A stretch of DNA of 64,000 nucleotides from Alsobacter sp045348435 (GCF_045348435.1 NZ_CP157484.1:744001-808000); one strand, 5' to 3'. Positions 16,466 through 25,690 are shown, numbered from the stretch's first letter. Notes: a model not told the origin generated them from the letters alone. Numbers and translations are program-made.

Positions 16466-17770
16466 CTAGCCCAGCGCGGTCAGGGTCGACGCCTTGGCGT
16501 GGTCGGGGTCGCCGAGGCCTTGGCGCCAGGCGATCATGGATTGGGCGTGCGAGGCGGCGAGCAGTACGGTCGTGTCGCTGCGGCCGGCTTCGATGATTTC
16601 GGCGAGCGCCTCGTGCAGCGCGTCCTGGAGCCGGAGCAGGTCGGGCGCGGTGGCGCGCCGGGCCCGGTCGGCGATGTCGATGAGGCGGACGATCTGGGTG
16701 CGGTCCGCCGCGTCCTGCTTGCGCCTCATGCGGCTGGCCACCATGGCCCATGAGGAGCCGATCACGCTGAACGCCATGGCGGCCGCATAGGCGTACCCTT
16801 GGAGATCGTCCAACAGGCTCTGCTCCCCGGAGGCCAGGTACTGGGCCACGCCGGGGTGAACGGGCAGGACGGACGTGTTCGCGTCCGGGTCGGGCGCCTC
16901 GATCTGGGCCGCCTGCGGAAAGGCGGCCGCAAGGTCGCCCTTGGCGGTGAGGATGCTGCGCGCGATCGCGCCCGCCTCGAAGTTGAGCATGGAGAAGGGC
17001 GCCGCCAGCCGGTAGGTCACCGCCATCACGGTCGCGCTGTCGTCCGGCAGTTCCGGGCGCGGCCTGAGCGCCCCCTTGGGAACGTCGAGGCTCTCGAGCC
17101 CCGGAAGGCGGGCCGCGATCGCGTCCGCGTCGTCGAAGGCGAGAAGCCGAGGCGGCCCGACGCTGCGCGCCATCGCGGCGACCGCGTCGACCAGGGCGCC
17201 GGGGCCGACCGGGCCGATGGCGAGGACGGCCGCGACCTGCTTGTCGCGCAGAGTCTTGCCGAGGTCGCCGATCGGGACGACGAGCCGCCGGACCGCCTTG
17301 GGGTCGACATTGTAGAAGCCGAGCAGCCGGTCCAGCAGCGCCTCGTCTTCGGCCTGCGTGCGGCTCGCGATCAGCGCCACGGTGCGGCCGGACAGGCCCG
17401 ACAGCGTCTCCAGCCTGGCGTTCGGCGGCGCCAGGAACGCCACCGCGTCGCGCCTGAGGATCACGATCGTCTGGCCGTTGCGGGGCGGAGACGCGTCCGA
17501 GCGCACAATCGCCAGGTCCACCTCGTGGGCCTCCAGCCGCGCGCTGCTCTCCGCCAGGCCGCCGACCTGGACGGGCTGCACGGACATGAAAGGGTGGTGC
17601 TTGCGCAGGACCGTCCCGATCCCGGCCAGGAAGCCGTCCGCGGTCCCGCCGAGCGGCCCCGTGGTGATCCGAAGCGTGGCGTGCGGGGACCGCAGATAGA
17701 TCAACGCCCCAAGGGCGCACGCCGCCGCCAGCGCAACTGCGATCGCCGCATAGCCATAGGAACGCCTCAT
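16466..17770 (-). CDS. TAXI-type TRAP solute-binding-like protein with two membrane anchors
   Basis: The 434-residue protein has an N-terminal transmembrane segment (about 6-26), a TAXI-type binding domain (about 32-315, starting LRITTGPLGGTADGFLAGI, including LAIVRSD), a second transmembrane helix (about 325-346) and an 85-residue helical cytoplasmic tail. TAXI proteins normally deliver solutes to a TRAP permease, but no DctM-like gene is in the window. The second helix with a tail is not needed for a classical binding protein and suggests a role in sensing. It is a monocistronic minus-strand gene. The ligand is unknown. Confidence 0.82.
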   Translation of the reverse strand: MRRSYGYAAIAVALAAACALGALIYLRSPHATLRITTGPLGGTADGFLAGIGTVLRKHHPFMSVQPVQVGGLAESSARLEAHEVDLAIVRSDASPPRNGQTIVILRRDAVAFLAPPNARLETLSGLSGRTVALIASRTQAEDEALLDRLLGFYNVDPKAVRRLVVPIGDLGKTLRDKQVAAVLAIGPVGPGALVDAVAAMARSVGPPRLLAFDDADAIAARLPGLESLDVPKGALRPRPELPDDSATVMAVTYRLAAPFSMLNFEAGAIARSILTAKGDLAAAFPQAAQIEAPDPDANTSVLPVHPGVAQYLASGEQSLLDDLQGYAYAAAMAFSVIGSSWAMVASRMRRKQDAADRTQIVRLIDIADRARRATAPDLLRLQDALHEALAEIIEAGRSDTTVLLAASHAQSMIAWRQGLGDPDHAKASTLTALG

Positions 17771-17952
17771 GGGGCGACTCGCCGATCCGGCCAGGGTCCG
17801 TGCTCCCGGCGCGTGCGGCCGCGGAGCGAGGGGGAAGTCACGGCACGGAGCAGGTCCTTGCGCTATGCAGAAACGGCGGGCCGTGCGGCGCTATGCGGTC
17901 CGCCGCTCGCTTCGATAATGAACGCGGCCGCCCTCGGCCATGTCTTTTGGCC

Positions 17953-18948
17953 TCAGGGCTGGCCGCCTCCTCCCGCCGCCCCGTAGACCTGGCCGGTGGC
18001 GTAGCTGGCGTCGAGCGCAGCGAGCTGGACATAGATCGAAGCCAGCTCGACGGGCTGGCCCGGTCGCTTCATCGGGGTCTGGCCGCCGAAGGACTTCAGC
18101 TTCTCCATCGTGGCCCCGCCCGAGACCTGGAGCGGCGTCCAGATCGGCCCGGGCGCGACGCCGTTCACCCTGACGCCCTTGGGGGCGAGCTGCTTGGCCA
18201 GGCTCTTCACGTAGTTCATTGTGGCCGCCTTCGTCTGGGCGTAGTCGTAGAGGTCGGCGGAGGGGTCGTAGGCTTGCTCGGACGTGGTGCCGATGATGCA
18301 GGCTCCCGGCTGCAGGTGAGGAAGAGCGGCCTTGATGATCCAGAACGGCGCGTAGACGTTGGTCTTCATCGTGGCGTCGAAGTCCTCCGTCGACACGTCC
18401 AGGATCGAGGCTCGCGCCTGCTGGCGCGCCGCGTTGCAGACCACGATGTCGTGCCCGCCGAGCCCGCGGACGGCGTCCTCGACCATGCGGACGCAGAACG
18501 CCTCCTCGCGCAGGTCGCCCGGGATCGCCAGGGCGGTCCGGCCCTCGGCCTTGATCAGGGCGATCACCTCGCGGGCGTCCTCCTCCTCGCTGGGAAAGTA
18601 GTTGATCGCCACGTCGGCGCCCTCCCGGGCGTAGGCGATCGCGGCGGCGCGGCCCATGCCCGAATCGCCGCCGGTGATGAGCGCCTTGCGGCCGGCGAGC
18701 CGGCCCGAGCCGCGGTAGCTCTTCTCGCCATGGTCGGGCCGGGGCTCCATCCGGCCGGCCAGTCCCGGCCAGGGCTGCGACTGCTCCTTGAAGGGCGGCT
18801 GGGGATACTTCGTCCTGGGATCCTGGGGCAGCGCCTGGGCCGCGGCAGCGCCCTGCGCCATGCCGGCCCCGGACGAGGTTGCCGTGGCGGCGAGGCCGGC
18901 GCCGGCCCCGACGAGCTGACGGCGGCTGAAGGTGGGATCGTCTGTCAT
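17953..18948 (-). CDS. Exported SDR-family oxidoreductase (YghA-like)
   Basis: The 331-residue protein opens with SRRQLVGAGAGLAATA, a Tat-like signal (residues 8-32), and then has a YghA-type SDR domain from about residue 80. Motifs include TGGDSGMG (92-99, cofactor binding), CNAA (171-174, in place of NNAG), catalytic Ser223 and Tyr236-x-x-x-Lys240, and a PGPIWTP loop. The family uses NAD(P)H to reduce aldehydes or sugars; the substrate is open. GGAG lies before the ATG at 18948, while an upstream ATG at 18975 is not supported. It precedes a type I secretion gene on the same strand, but with no close coupling. Confidence 0.88.
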   Translation of the reverse strand: MTDDPTFSRRQLVGAGAGLAATATSSGAGMAQGAAAAQALPQDPRTKYPQPPFKEQSQPWPGLAGRMEPRPDHGEKSYRGSGRLAGRKALITGGDSGMGRAAAIAYAREGADVAINYFPSEEEDAREVIALIKAEGRTALAIPGDLREEAFCVRMVEDAVRGLGGHDIVVCNAARQQARASILDVSTEDFDATMKTNVYAPFWIIKAALPHLQPGACIIGTTSEQAYDPSADLYDYAQTKAATMNYVKSLAKQLAPKGVRVNGVAPGPIWTPLQVSGGATMEKLKSFGGQTPMKRPGQPVELASIYVQLAALDASYATGQVYGAAGGGGQP

Positions 18949-19046
18949 GCGGCGCTCCGTGGTGTCGGCGAGCACAACGGGGCGGGACAGGAATTGTTCA
19001 CCAGGGCGCCCTTGCGCGCCTTCGCGAAAGCGCCGCGGCGAGCCTC

Positions 19047-21224
19047 TCAGGCGGCGTTCTGGCCGGAGACCTTCCGGAGGATCTCGGCCTTCGGCCCGTC
19101 GGCCACGATGCGGCCGTGCTCGATCCAGACCAGGCGATCCACGAGGCCGAGCAGCGGCGCGCGGTGGGTGGCGATGATCAGCGTCCGGTCTCCCAGCGTC
19201 GCTCCCAGCTCGCGCACGATGCGCGCCTCCATGGCGTTGTCCATGGCGGCGGTGGGCTCGTCGAGCACCAGGGCTCTCGGGTCGCCCAGCAGCGTGCGGG
19301 CCAGCATCACCGACTGGCGCTCGCCGCCCGACAGCCGCTCCCCGCGCGGGCCGACCCGTATCCCGTACCCGGCCGGATGGCGGGCCGCGAACTCCTGCAC
19401 GCCGGCCAGCGCAACGGCGCGCGCGAACGCGTCCTCGGAGACGCCGTCGAGGCCAAAGCAGATCGCGTTGCGCAAGGTGTCGTCGAAGGGCGCCGAGTCC
19501 TGCCGCATGAAGCCGAAATGGCGCCGCACGCGCTCCGGCGCCGTCTGGCGGATGTCATGCCCGTCGAGCAGCAGCGCGCCTTCGGTGTCGGTATGAAGCC
19601 GCAGGACGAGCTTCAGCAGGGTGCTCTTGCCGCTTCCCGCGCGCCCGATCAGGCCCACGCGCTCGCCGGGCGCGATCGAAAGGTCCACGCCGGTGAGCGC
19701 GGGCGACGTCTCGCCCGGATAGGTGAACCCGACGCCCTTGAACGCAAGCCGCCCCTGGATGGGCCGGCGCGCCGCCGTTCCGTCGCCGGCGTCCTCCGTG
19801 GGGGCGGCCAGGATCGCCTCGATGGTGCGAGCCGAGCGCAGGATCTGCAGCAGCCGGTGCAACTGGGCCCCGAGCTGGGTCATGGGCGCCATCACGCGGC
19901 CGATCAGCATCGAGGTGGCCGACAGCGCGCCGATGGTCATCGCGCCGTCTCCGATCTGGTAGACGCTGAGCACCATGCCGATCACCACGGCGGCCTGCGA
20001 GATGGCGCCGGCGGCCTGGAGCGCGAACGCGCCGTGCATGCGATGGGCGTGACCGACCAAGGCCGCGCCGTCGACGAGCCGCTCCCAGCGACGGATCATC
20101 GGGCGCGTGGCGTTCGCCACCTTGACGGTCTCGACCCCTGCGACGCTCTCCAGCAGCAGGTTCGCTTGCGCGGCGTTGAGGCGCGCCGCCTCGACGGCTT
20201 GCTGGCCCCGGACTTCCCCGGCGAGCTGGATCAGCGCGATCAGCGCGATGCCCGACAGCGGGATCCATGCGACGGGTCCGGCGATGCCGTAGAGCAGGAG
20301 CGACGAGGCGATGAAGAACGGAACGTCGATCGCCACGGACGCGACCAGGCCGGGCAACAACTGGGCCAGCGCCTCGACCTCGCGCATGCTGGTCTGCACG
20401 CCGCCGCCCGCGGCGCCGACCGCCCCCAATTGCGCGCGCACGATGCGGCTGAAAAGCCTGGCCTGCACGGACGTGGCGACGCTCAGCCCCACGGCGTCCG
20501 AGAGCCGCATCCGGACCACCCGGATCGCGAGATCCAGCGCCAGGGCGAGGCCCACGCCGAGGGCCAGAGCCCAGAGGGTCTCCATGGCCAGATGCGGGAT
20601 CACCCGGTCATAGACGGCCATGGAGAAGATCGGGACGCTCAGCAGGAAGACGTTGGCCAGCGCCGCCGCGACGCACAGCACGGCCAGCCGCCCCCGGTGA
20701 CGCGTCGCCATCTCGCCCGCGACCGTGCGCAGCAGGCCGGCGGGAGGCGCGGGGTCCCGCCGGGCGTCCTGCGGCGCGGGCTCCCGCGGCGCGACGAAGA
20801 ACACGGTTCCGCCATGGCTGGCGGCGAGGTCGGCGAGGGCGGCCTCGCCGGGGCCGCCACTCGTCAGCAGCGAGAAGCGGTCCGGGGCGGGACGACCGGT
20901 TAGGACCGTGCTGCGCCCTTCTTGGTCCAGGATCACGCAGGGGAAGTCGGCGTCGTGCAGCGACGAGAGGCTGCGCTGCGCGTACCAGATCTTCAGACCC
21001 CGGTCCTCCGCGGCGGCCGTGAGCTCCTCGGGCGTCGCCACGCCCGTGGGCAGGGGCTCCGCCTCGCCGAACCAGCTTCGCCCGTACCAGGCCTGCGCGA
21101 CGGCGTCGATATCGGCCAGGAGATGGCCCTCGGCGCTCCCCGGCGCAGGCTGAACCGCGTCGGCGGGGGGAACGGGGGTGGGGCGCCGGCGCGCCGGGGA
21201 GAACAGGGATGAAAGCAGGGTCAT
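19047..21224 (-). CDS. Type I secretion permease/ATPase with N-terminal C39-like domain (LapB-like)
   Basis: At 725 residues this transporter has three parts: a cytoplasmic N-terminal C39-like region without a visible catalytic cysteine/histidine pair (about 35-150), a transmembrane domain (about 175-440) and an ABC ATPase domain. Motifs are Walker A GRAGSGKST (527-535), signature LSGGE (631-635) and Walker B ALVLDEP (651-657). A C39-like domain that has lost protease activity is typical of exporters for large RTX adhesins (LapB, HlyB class). It is divergent from an HlyD gene 110 bases away, with an AT-rich promoter region between. No substrate gene is adjacent. Confidence 0.92.
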   Translation of the reverse strand: MTLLSSLFSPARRRPTPVPPADAVQPAPGSAEGHLLADIDAVAQAWYGRSWFGEAEPLPTGVATPEELTAAAEDRGLKIWYAQRSLSSLHDADFPCVILDQEGRSTVLTGRPAPDRFSLLTSGGPGEAALADLAASHGGTVFFVAPREPAPQDARRDPAPPAGLLRTVAGEMATRHRGRLAVLCVAAALANVFLLSVPIFSMAVYDRVIPHLAMETLWALALGVGLALALDLAIRVVRMRLSDAVGLSVATSVQARLFSRIVRAQLGAVGAAGGGVQTSMREVEALAQLLPGLVASVAIDVPFFIASSLLLYGIAGPVAWIPLSGIALIALIQLAGEVRGQQAVEAARLNAAQANLLLESVAGVETVKVANATRPMIRRWERLVDGAALVGHAHRMHGAFALQAAGAISQAAVVIGMVLSVYQIGDGAMTIGALSATSMLIGRVMAPMTQLGAQLHRLLQILRSARTIEAILAAPTEDAGDGTAARRPIQGRLAFKGVGFTYPGETSPALTGVDLSIAPGERVGLIGRAGSGKSTLLKLVLRLHTDTEGALLLDGHDIRQTAPERVRRHFGFMRQDSAPFDDTLRNAICFGLDGVSEDAFARAVALAGVQEFAARHPAGYGIRVGPRGERLSGGERQSVMLARTLLGDPRALVLDEPTAAMDNAMEARIVRELGATLGDRTLIIATHRAPLLGLVDRLVWIEHGRIVADGPKAEILRKVSGQNAA

Positions 21225-21333
21225 GCGGGCGCGTGTTCCTGGCCGCGGGCTGCCGCCACTCGGGCCATCATTGATTTTTATATGCTTAACATCTCGTAAA
21301 TCAGCACCTGCCTATGGTTGCTTTCATCCTCTA
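21225..21333. promoter_or_regulatory. Divergent promoter region between LapB-like and HlyD-like genes
   Basis: A short AT-rich island (21269-21301, TTGATTTTTATATGCTTAAC and following) stands out from GC-rich surroundings. TTGATT at 21271-21276 could be a -35 element for the plus strand. It must drive both the secretion ATPase (minus) and the adaptor (plus). Confidence 0.45.
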
Positions 21334-22611
21334 ATGCACCCAGAGCGCCTCATGCCGAACCCGCCGCCGCCGCCTCCATCGAGCCTCCAGCTGGCCACGA
21401 CGGCTGTGGGCGTCGCGGCGCTCGTCGCCTGGGCGAGCCTGACCTCGCTCCACAAGGTGACGCGCGGCGCCGGCAAGGTGGTGCCGCAGTCGCAGAACCA
21501 GACGGTGCAGCATTTCGAGGGCGGGATCGTCACCGACATCCTGGTGCGCGAGGGCGAGCGCATCGAAAGGGGCGCGCCGCTGCTGCGCATCGAGAACAGC
21601 TTCTCGCGGGCGGAGCTGGCGCAGACCCGGATCGAGATCGTCGCCCGGGACCTGCGGCTGGCGCGGCTCTCCGCCGAGGCCGCAGGCCAGCCCTTCAAGG
21701 CACCGCCCGGCCTCAGCGGCGCGCCCGAACTGTTCGCGCAGCGGGAGGCCGCCCTCTATGACAGCCGCCGCCGCACGCTGGACGAGCAACTCGCCATCAT
21801 CGAGGAGCAACGCCGCCAGAAGGGGCTGGAGCTGTCCGAACTTCAATCGCGCTGGACCCACACGATCCGCGAGCGCGACCTCGTGCTGCAGCGCGTCCGC
21901 AGCCTGCGCCGGCTCGCCGAGATGGGAGCCGTGTCCGCCAACGACCTGCTCGACAACGAGCGCAGCCTGCAGCAGGTCGAGGCGCGCATGTCCGACCTCA
22001 CGCACGAAATCCCCCGCACCGAGTCGGCGTTGGCGGAGCTGGCGCGCAAGAGCTCGGAGGCGGCGCTGCGCTTCGCGTCGGAGGCGGACAAGGAGGCCTC
22101 GGACGTGGCGCTGCAGCAGGCCAAGCTGAACGAGAGCGCGCTCGCCCTGCAGGACCGCAGCGTCCGGTCCGACGTGGTCGCCCCCATCTCCGGCATCGTC
22201 AACAAGCTCTACGTCTCGACCGTGGGCGGCGTGGTCAAGTCCGGCGAGCCGCTGGCCGTGATCGTGCCGACCGACAGCGCCATCGCGGTCGAAGCCCGGC
22301 TGTCGCCGAGCGACCGCGCCGAGGTGTGGCCGGGCCTGCCGGCCATCGTCAAGATCAGCGCCTACGACTTCTCGATCTATGGCGGCCTGAAGGGCACCGT
22401 CGTGGAGGTCTCGCCCGACGCGCTGCAGGATGAGAGGGGCCAGCCCTATTTCAGGATCAGGCTGGAGGCCAGCGCCGCGAACTTCGGACCGGATCGGCCC
22501 GTGGTCCCCGGCATGGTGGCGGACGTCGACGTCCTGTCCGGCCGCCACACCATCCTGGAGACGCTGCTTCGTCCTCTGCGCTATGTGCGCGACAACGCGC
22601 TGAGGCGCTAG
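21334..22611 (+). CDS. HlyD-family type I secretion adaptor (LapC-like)
   Basis: The 425-residue adaptor has a proline-rich cytoplasmic start, one transmembrane helix at about residues 18-37, a lipoyl half motif (VQHFEGGIVTDILVREGE), a long coiled-coil hairpin (about 95-280), the second lipoyl half (SDVVAPISGIVNKLYV) and a C-terminal PGMVADVDVL segment. It should bridge the divergent ATPase and an outer-membrane channel. Start choice is uncertain: ATG 21334 and ATG 21352 are both possible, with no strong ribosome binding site. Its TAG and the TAG of the convergent PilZ gene share the palindrome CTAG at 22608-22611. Confidence 0.9.
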   Translation: MHPERLMPNPPPPPPSSLQLATTAVGVAALVAWASLTSLHKVTRGAGKVVPQSQNQTVQHFEGGIVTDILVREGERIERGAPLLRIENSFSRAELAQTRIEIVARDLRLARLSAEAAGQPFKAPPGLSGAPELFAQREAALYDSRRRTLDEQLAIIEEQRRQKGLELSELQSRWTHTIRERDLVLQRVRSLRRLAEMGAVSANDLLDNERSLQQVEARMSDLTHEIPRTESALAELARKSSEAALRFASEADKEASDVALQQAKLNESALALQDRSVRSDVVAPISGIVNKLYVSTVGGVVKSGEPLAVIVPTDSAIAVEARLSPSDRAEVWPGLPAIVKISAYDFSIYGGLKGTVVEVSPDALQDERGQPYFRIRLEASAANFGPDRPVVPGMVADVDVLSGRHTILETLLRPLRYVRDNALRR

Positions 22612-23000
22612 GCGGCGTCGCCTTGCTCCCGCCATCCGGGAAACGCGTCCCGCCGGTTCAGGACGCCCTGCAGAAGATCTTCGTCCATGACGTCGTCCAG
22701 CCTGACGCCGTACCCGGCGGGCGAAACGTTGACGATGACCCCGGCGAGGGCGACGCCTGGGAGCTCGATCACCACCGGAGAGCCGCGCCGGTCCAAAATG
22801 TAGCGGCTCGCCTCCCGGTACCGGGCGCCGCTGCGCGAGAGTTCGGTCACCACGCCGTCCAAGCTCAGCGCCTTCTCGGGCAGCAGGAGGCTCGCGCGAA
22901 GCGCGCAGGAATGGCGGGGAAAGGCGCGGTTCCGGGCGCTGACGCGCCGGAACCGGTCCAGCCAGGAGGTCGTCGCTGCGGGTTTCTGCGGATGGTTCAT
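22608..23000 (-). CDS. PilZ-domain protein
   Basis: The 130-residue protein has a PilZ-like layout: an arginine-rich start (RFRRVSARNRAFPRHSC), a beta-barrel with LSLDGVVTELSRSGARYRE, where the [D/N]xSxxG-type motif reads ELSRSG, and the end strands VIVNVSPAGYGVRLDD. PilZ domains bind cyclic di-GMP through an RxxxR box and this D/NxSxxG motif; the match here is loose, so binding is not certain. It follows the MotA-like gene by 13 bases on the same strand and so probably belongs to the motor/secretion operon, where it could make channel activity depend on cyclic di-GMP. Confidence 0.7.
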   Translation of the reverse strand: MNHPQKPAATTSWLDRFRRVSARNRAFPRHSCALRASLLLPEKALSLDGVVTELSRSGARYREASRYILDRRGSPVVIELPGVALAGVIVNVSPAGYGVRLDDVMDEDLLQGVLNRRDAFPGWREQGDAA

Positions 23001-23013
23001 CGCTATGCTCCGT

Positions 23014-24602
23014 CTATGCCGACCGCTGCGCGGACGCTTCGGCCTTGCGCGCCTTGGCGGCGTCCTCGGCCTGGTCGACCACATTGCTGACGATCGTCGC
23101 GTAGGACTGAAAGGCGCTGTCGAAGGTGCGGGCCATGTCGGCGAGCCCGTCCCCGATGCCTTCCTGCAAAGTTCGGCTGAGGGCGCGGATCTCGAGCGCC
23201 AGTTCGCCCGAGCCGGGAGCGCCGACGGCGGCGGTGGTCCGCCGCTGCTCCTCTGTCAGGCGCGCGACCTCCAGGCCGATCTCCTGCACGGCGCTGTTGA
23301 GCGCGCTCGCCAGGTCGCCGACGCCGGTCGCGACCGCATGCGCGATCATGCCGGACACCAGTCTCTCGTCGGGCTTGGCGTCGTTGTGCTCGTGCATGCG
23401 GCGCAGCAGGATCGTGCCTTCCGTCTGTGCCGCCCCCAGCTCCACCATGCTGCGCATCGCCGAGCCATGATGCTCGCGGGCGACGCGGCCGAGTTGCTCG
23501 AAGCCGCGCATGAAGCCCTGTCGCAGCCCCTCGGTGTGGCGCAGCAGGTCCTCGCGCATCCGGGCGATCTCGGCTTGCAAAGCGTCGGTCCGGTGCAGCG
23601 CCTCCAGGGCGGCGTTGTCGTTCTGGGCCGCCCTGTCGAGGAGGCGGCAGGTCCGCTCGATGAGTTCAGCGTGATAGTCCTGGCGCTCGACGACGCGGCG
23701 CAGGCCGACCGTCGCCAGATCCATGGAGTCCACCGATTGCCGGATGGCCGCCGCCAGCACGGCCTGCGCGCCCGCCGACAGCCGGCCGGCCTCGGCGTCC
23801 TGCTGGCCCGTCGGGGCATCCGCTGCGCGCTCTCGATCTGCGAGATCCCGGCGAGCCAGCCCTCGAACTCGTGCTTCAGCGCGTCCGCCGCCGTGTTCAC
23901 GAAACGGCCCAGCAGACCCAGCATCAGCGATCCGAACAGGCCGAACAGCGAGCACGAAAAGCCCGTCGCCATGCCGATCAGGGGCGCCTCGAGATCGTGG
24001 ATCAGCCGCTTGATGGACTCGGGCGATGCGGAATCGCCCTTCGCCAGCCCGCCGATGATGCCGCCGACGGAGCCCACCATCTCCATGAGGCCGATGAAGG
24101 TGCCGATCAGCCCGAGGAAGACGCTGAGGCCGGTCAGGTAGCCCATCAGGGACCGCTGGTGCGCCATGCGGGCGTCAATCGCGGCGATCAGGTGCTGCAT
24201 GGTGGCGATGGAGATGCGCATGTGCCGGGTGCGGAGCAACTCGTCCAGCGTCAGCGTGAAGACATGCCCCAGCAGCTGCGGCGAGGCGTACACGATCCCC
24301 GGGACCGCGCAGCGCTGCAGCTTGCGTTCGTCGTGTTCGGCCGAAGCGCTGTGGCGCTCGGTCTGGATGTCGTCATAGACGTCCTTGAGCGCAGCGAACG
24401 CTTTCACGTCGTTGCGCAGACCCAGGAGGGAGCGGATCGCCAGGATCGCGCCGAACCCGAAGACCCCGATGATGATGGCGTTCAGGTACGGGTTGGACTG
24501 GATGCCTCCCAGGATGAAATGCTGCTGCCATACGACCAGGCTGGCCAGCAGAAGGTGGACGATGGCCATGCGAGTGGCCTGTTTGCGGACGATGTTCTTC
24601 AT
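23014..24602 (-). pseudogene. MotA/TolQ/ExbB-like proton-channel protein with long cytoplasmic tail, frameshifted
   Basis: Two overlapping frames together make one protein of about 529 residues. From 24602 the first frame encodes four transmembrane helices (about 12-28, 40-60, 152-178, 205-233) with the MotA/ExbB-type pair GLSVFLGLIGTFIG and GMATGFSCSLFGLFGSL, ending sensibly at IESAQR (residue 261, base 23820). The second frame then continues with DAPTGQQDAEAG and a helical coiled-coil tail to 23014. Inserting one G in the CGG at about 23820 would restore a single frame. This is either a real null mutation, a sequencing error or a slippage site. Such long tails are known in ZorA; SiiB of Salmonella is another MotA-like relative that serves a type I system. 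Its OmpA-like partner lies just upstream. Confidence 0.82.
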
Positions 24603-24657
24603 GGGATGGCGCTCCGCGGGGGAACCGGAAGGGAGGCGTGAAGGGGGCTGCGATCGG

Positions 24658-25416
24658 TCACGGGGCGGCCTGGCCGTTGCGCCCGAACACCATCACCACG
24701 GCTTCGTTGTCGCCGGCCGAAGCGTCGCGCACGCGCACCGTGATGCTGTCCGCCGGGACGCCGCTCGCGGCGAGCTGGGACCGGACCAGCATGGCCCTGT
24801 AATAAGCCCGTCGGCGGGCGTCGGTGGCGCCGTTCCCGGTCTCCACGGCGTTGGCCTGGACCAGGTACGTCTTCGAGGCGGATCGGCGCATATAGGTCGC
24901 CAGCTCCGCCGTCGCTCCGTCGCCGAGCTTGATGGCGCCCTGCGCGAAGGCGATGCGGAGCCCCGTTCCGACCTCCGTCGCCGCGCCCCCCTGGCGGGAG
25001 GCTTCGGCCGTCTCGGACCGCCTTTCCTCCAGCAGCTTGCCAGGCCCGAGCCGCAGGTCCCGTTCGGCGGGCGCGGGCTCGTCGGCCTGCTCGGCCACCA
25101 CGGGTTTGGCGGTCGGAGGCGAAGCCGCGGCTGCGGGCGCCGGCGGGGCGGTCGCCTCCTTTTCGGCTTTGCTCTCCAATGCGCTGAGCACGGCGAGCCG
25201 CTGCTCCTCGTAGGTCTTGCCGGCCAGCCCCGTCGTGTCGATCCGCGCCGCCTTGGCGACCGCCTCGAACAGGGTGCGGGAGATGTTCTGCGACAGCATG
25301 AACACGACGACGCCGAGCACCATCATAATGAAGGTCAGCACCATGGTCATGGTCGTGAGGGCGTCGACATAGCCCGGCCAGTAGCTGTCCTCCTCGCCTC
25401 CTCCTCCACCAGCCAT
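24658..25416 (-). CDS. MotB/OmpA-like peptidoglycan-anchoring channel partner
   Basis: The 252-residue protein starts with a MotB-like segment WPGYVDALTTM and a transmembrane helix (about 21-41); Asp18 sits where MotB has its proton-carrying aspartate. A proline/alanine-rich linker (about 85-140) leads to an OmpA-like domain (about 165-250) with the helix TDARRRAYYRAMLVRSQL, which approximates the peptidoglycan-binding motif. It is the first gene of the minus-strand unit, with the MotA-like gene 55 bases downstream. An upstream ATG at 25479 would add 21 residues and is less likely. By analogy to SiiA, it would form the stator-like half of a proton channel feeding the nearby type I system. Confidence 0.82.
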   Translation of the reverse strand: MAGGGGGEEDSYWPGYVDALTTMTMVLTFIMMVLGVVVFMLSQNISRTLFEAVAKAARIDTTGLAGKTYEEQRLAVLSALESKAEKEATAPPAPAAAASPPTAKPVVAEQADEPAPAERDLRLGPGKLLEERRSETAEASRQGGAATEVGTGLRIAFAQGAIKLGDGATAELATYMRRSASKTYLVQANAVETGNGATDARRRAYYRAMLVRSQLAASGVPADSITVRVRDASAGDNEAVVMVFGRNGQAAP

Positions 25417-25510
25417 GCGCACCCGCCACTCAATCAAAAGCTGTGCAATCATTGACATGCAATTATTGACCAAAAGCAAATAATACGATGCATCCGGTAA
25501 GGAACTTGGC
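25417..25510 (-). promoter_or_regulatory. AT-rich promoter region of the MotB/MotA-like/PilZ unit
   Basis: A short AT-rich island (25440-25495) precedes the OmpA-like gene. It contains two copies of ATTGAC about 16 bases apart on the plus strand (25450-25455 and 25466-25471). No exact -35/-10 pair can be asserted. Confidence 0.35.
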
Positions 25511-25690
25511 CGAAAACGAGCGCGTGTGAGGATGGCTCAAACGTGCGATGCTGTCGGGACACACGCTTGGCTGCCAAAGGCAGCGCTTGCCGGGTCCTGG
25601 GCCCCGGCCGGATCGCAGGCTCCTTCATCGACGTCCGGCCCGGTCTCGCGTGACCGGCGGCGGCGCACGCCCAGGCTGGATCGCGAATTG

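Noticed and set aside
16461..20903. Long antisense frames over the TAXI, SDR and LapB-like genes
   Set aside because: They have no recognisable domains, and the opposite strand encodes complete known families with conserved active-site motifs.
19047..25416. Complete Zorya defence system
   Set aside because: Only ZorA/ZorB-like proteins are present. No ZorC, ZorD helicase or ZorE nuclease is nearby, so association with type I secretion is the better reading.
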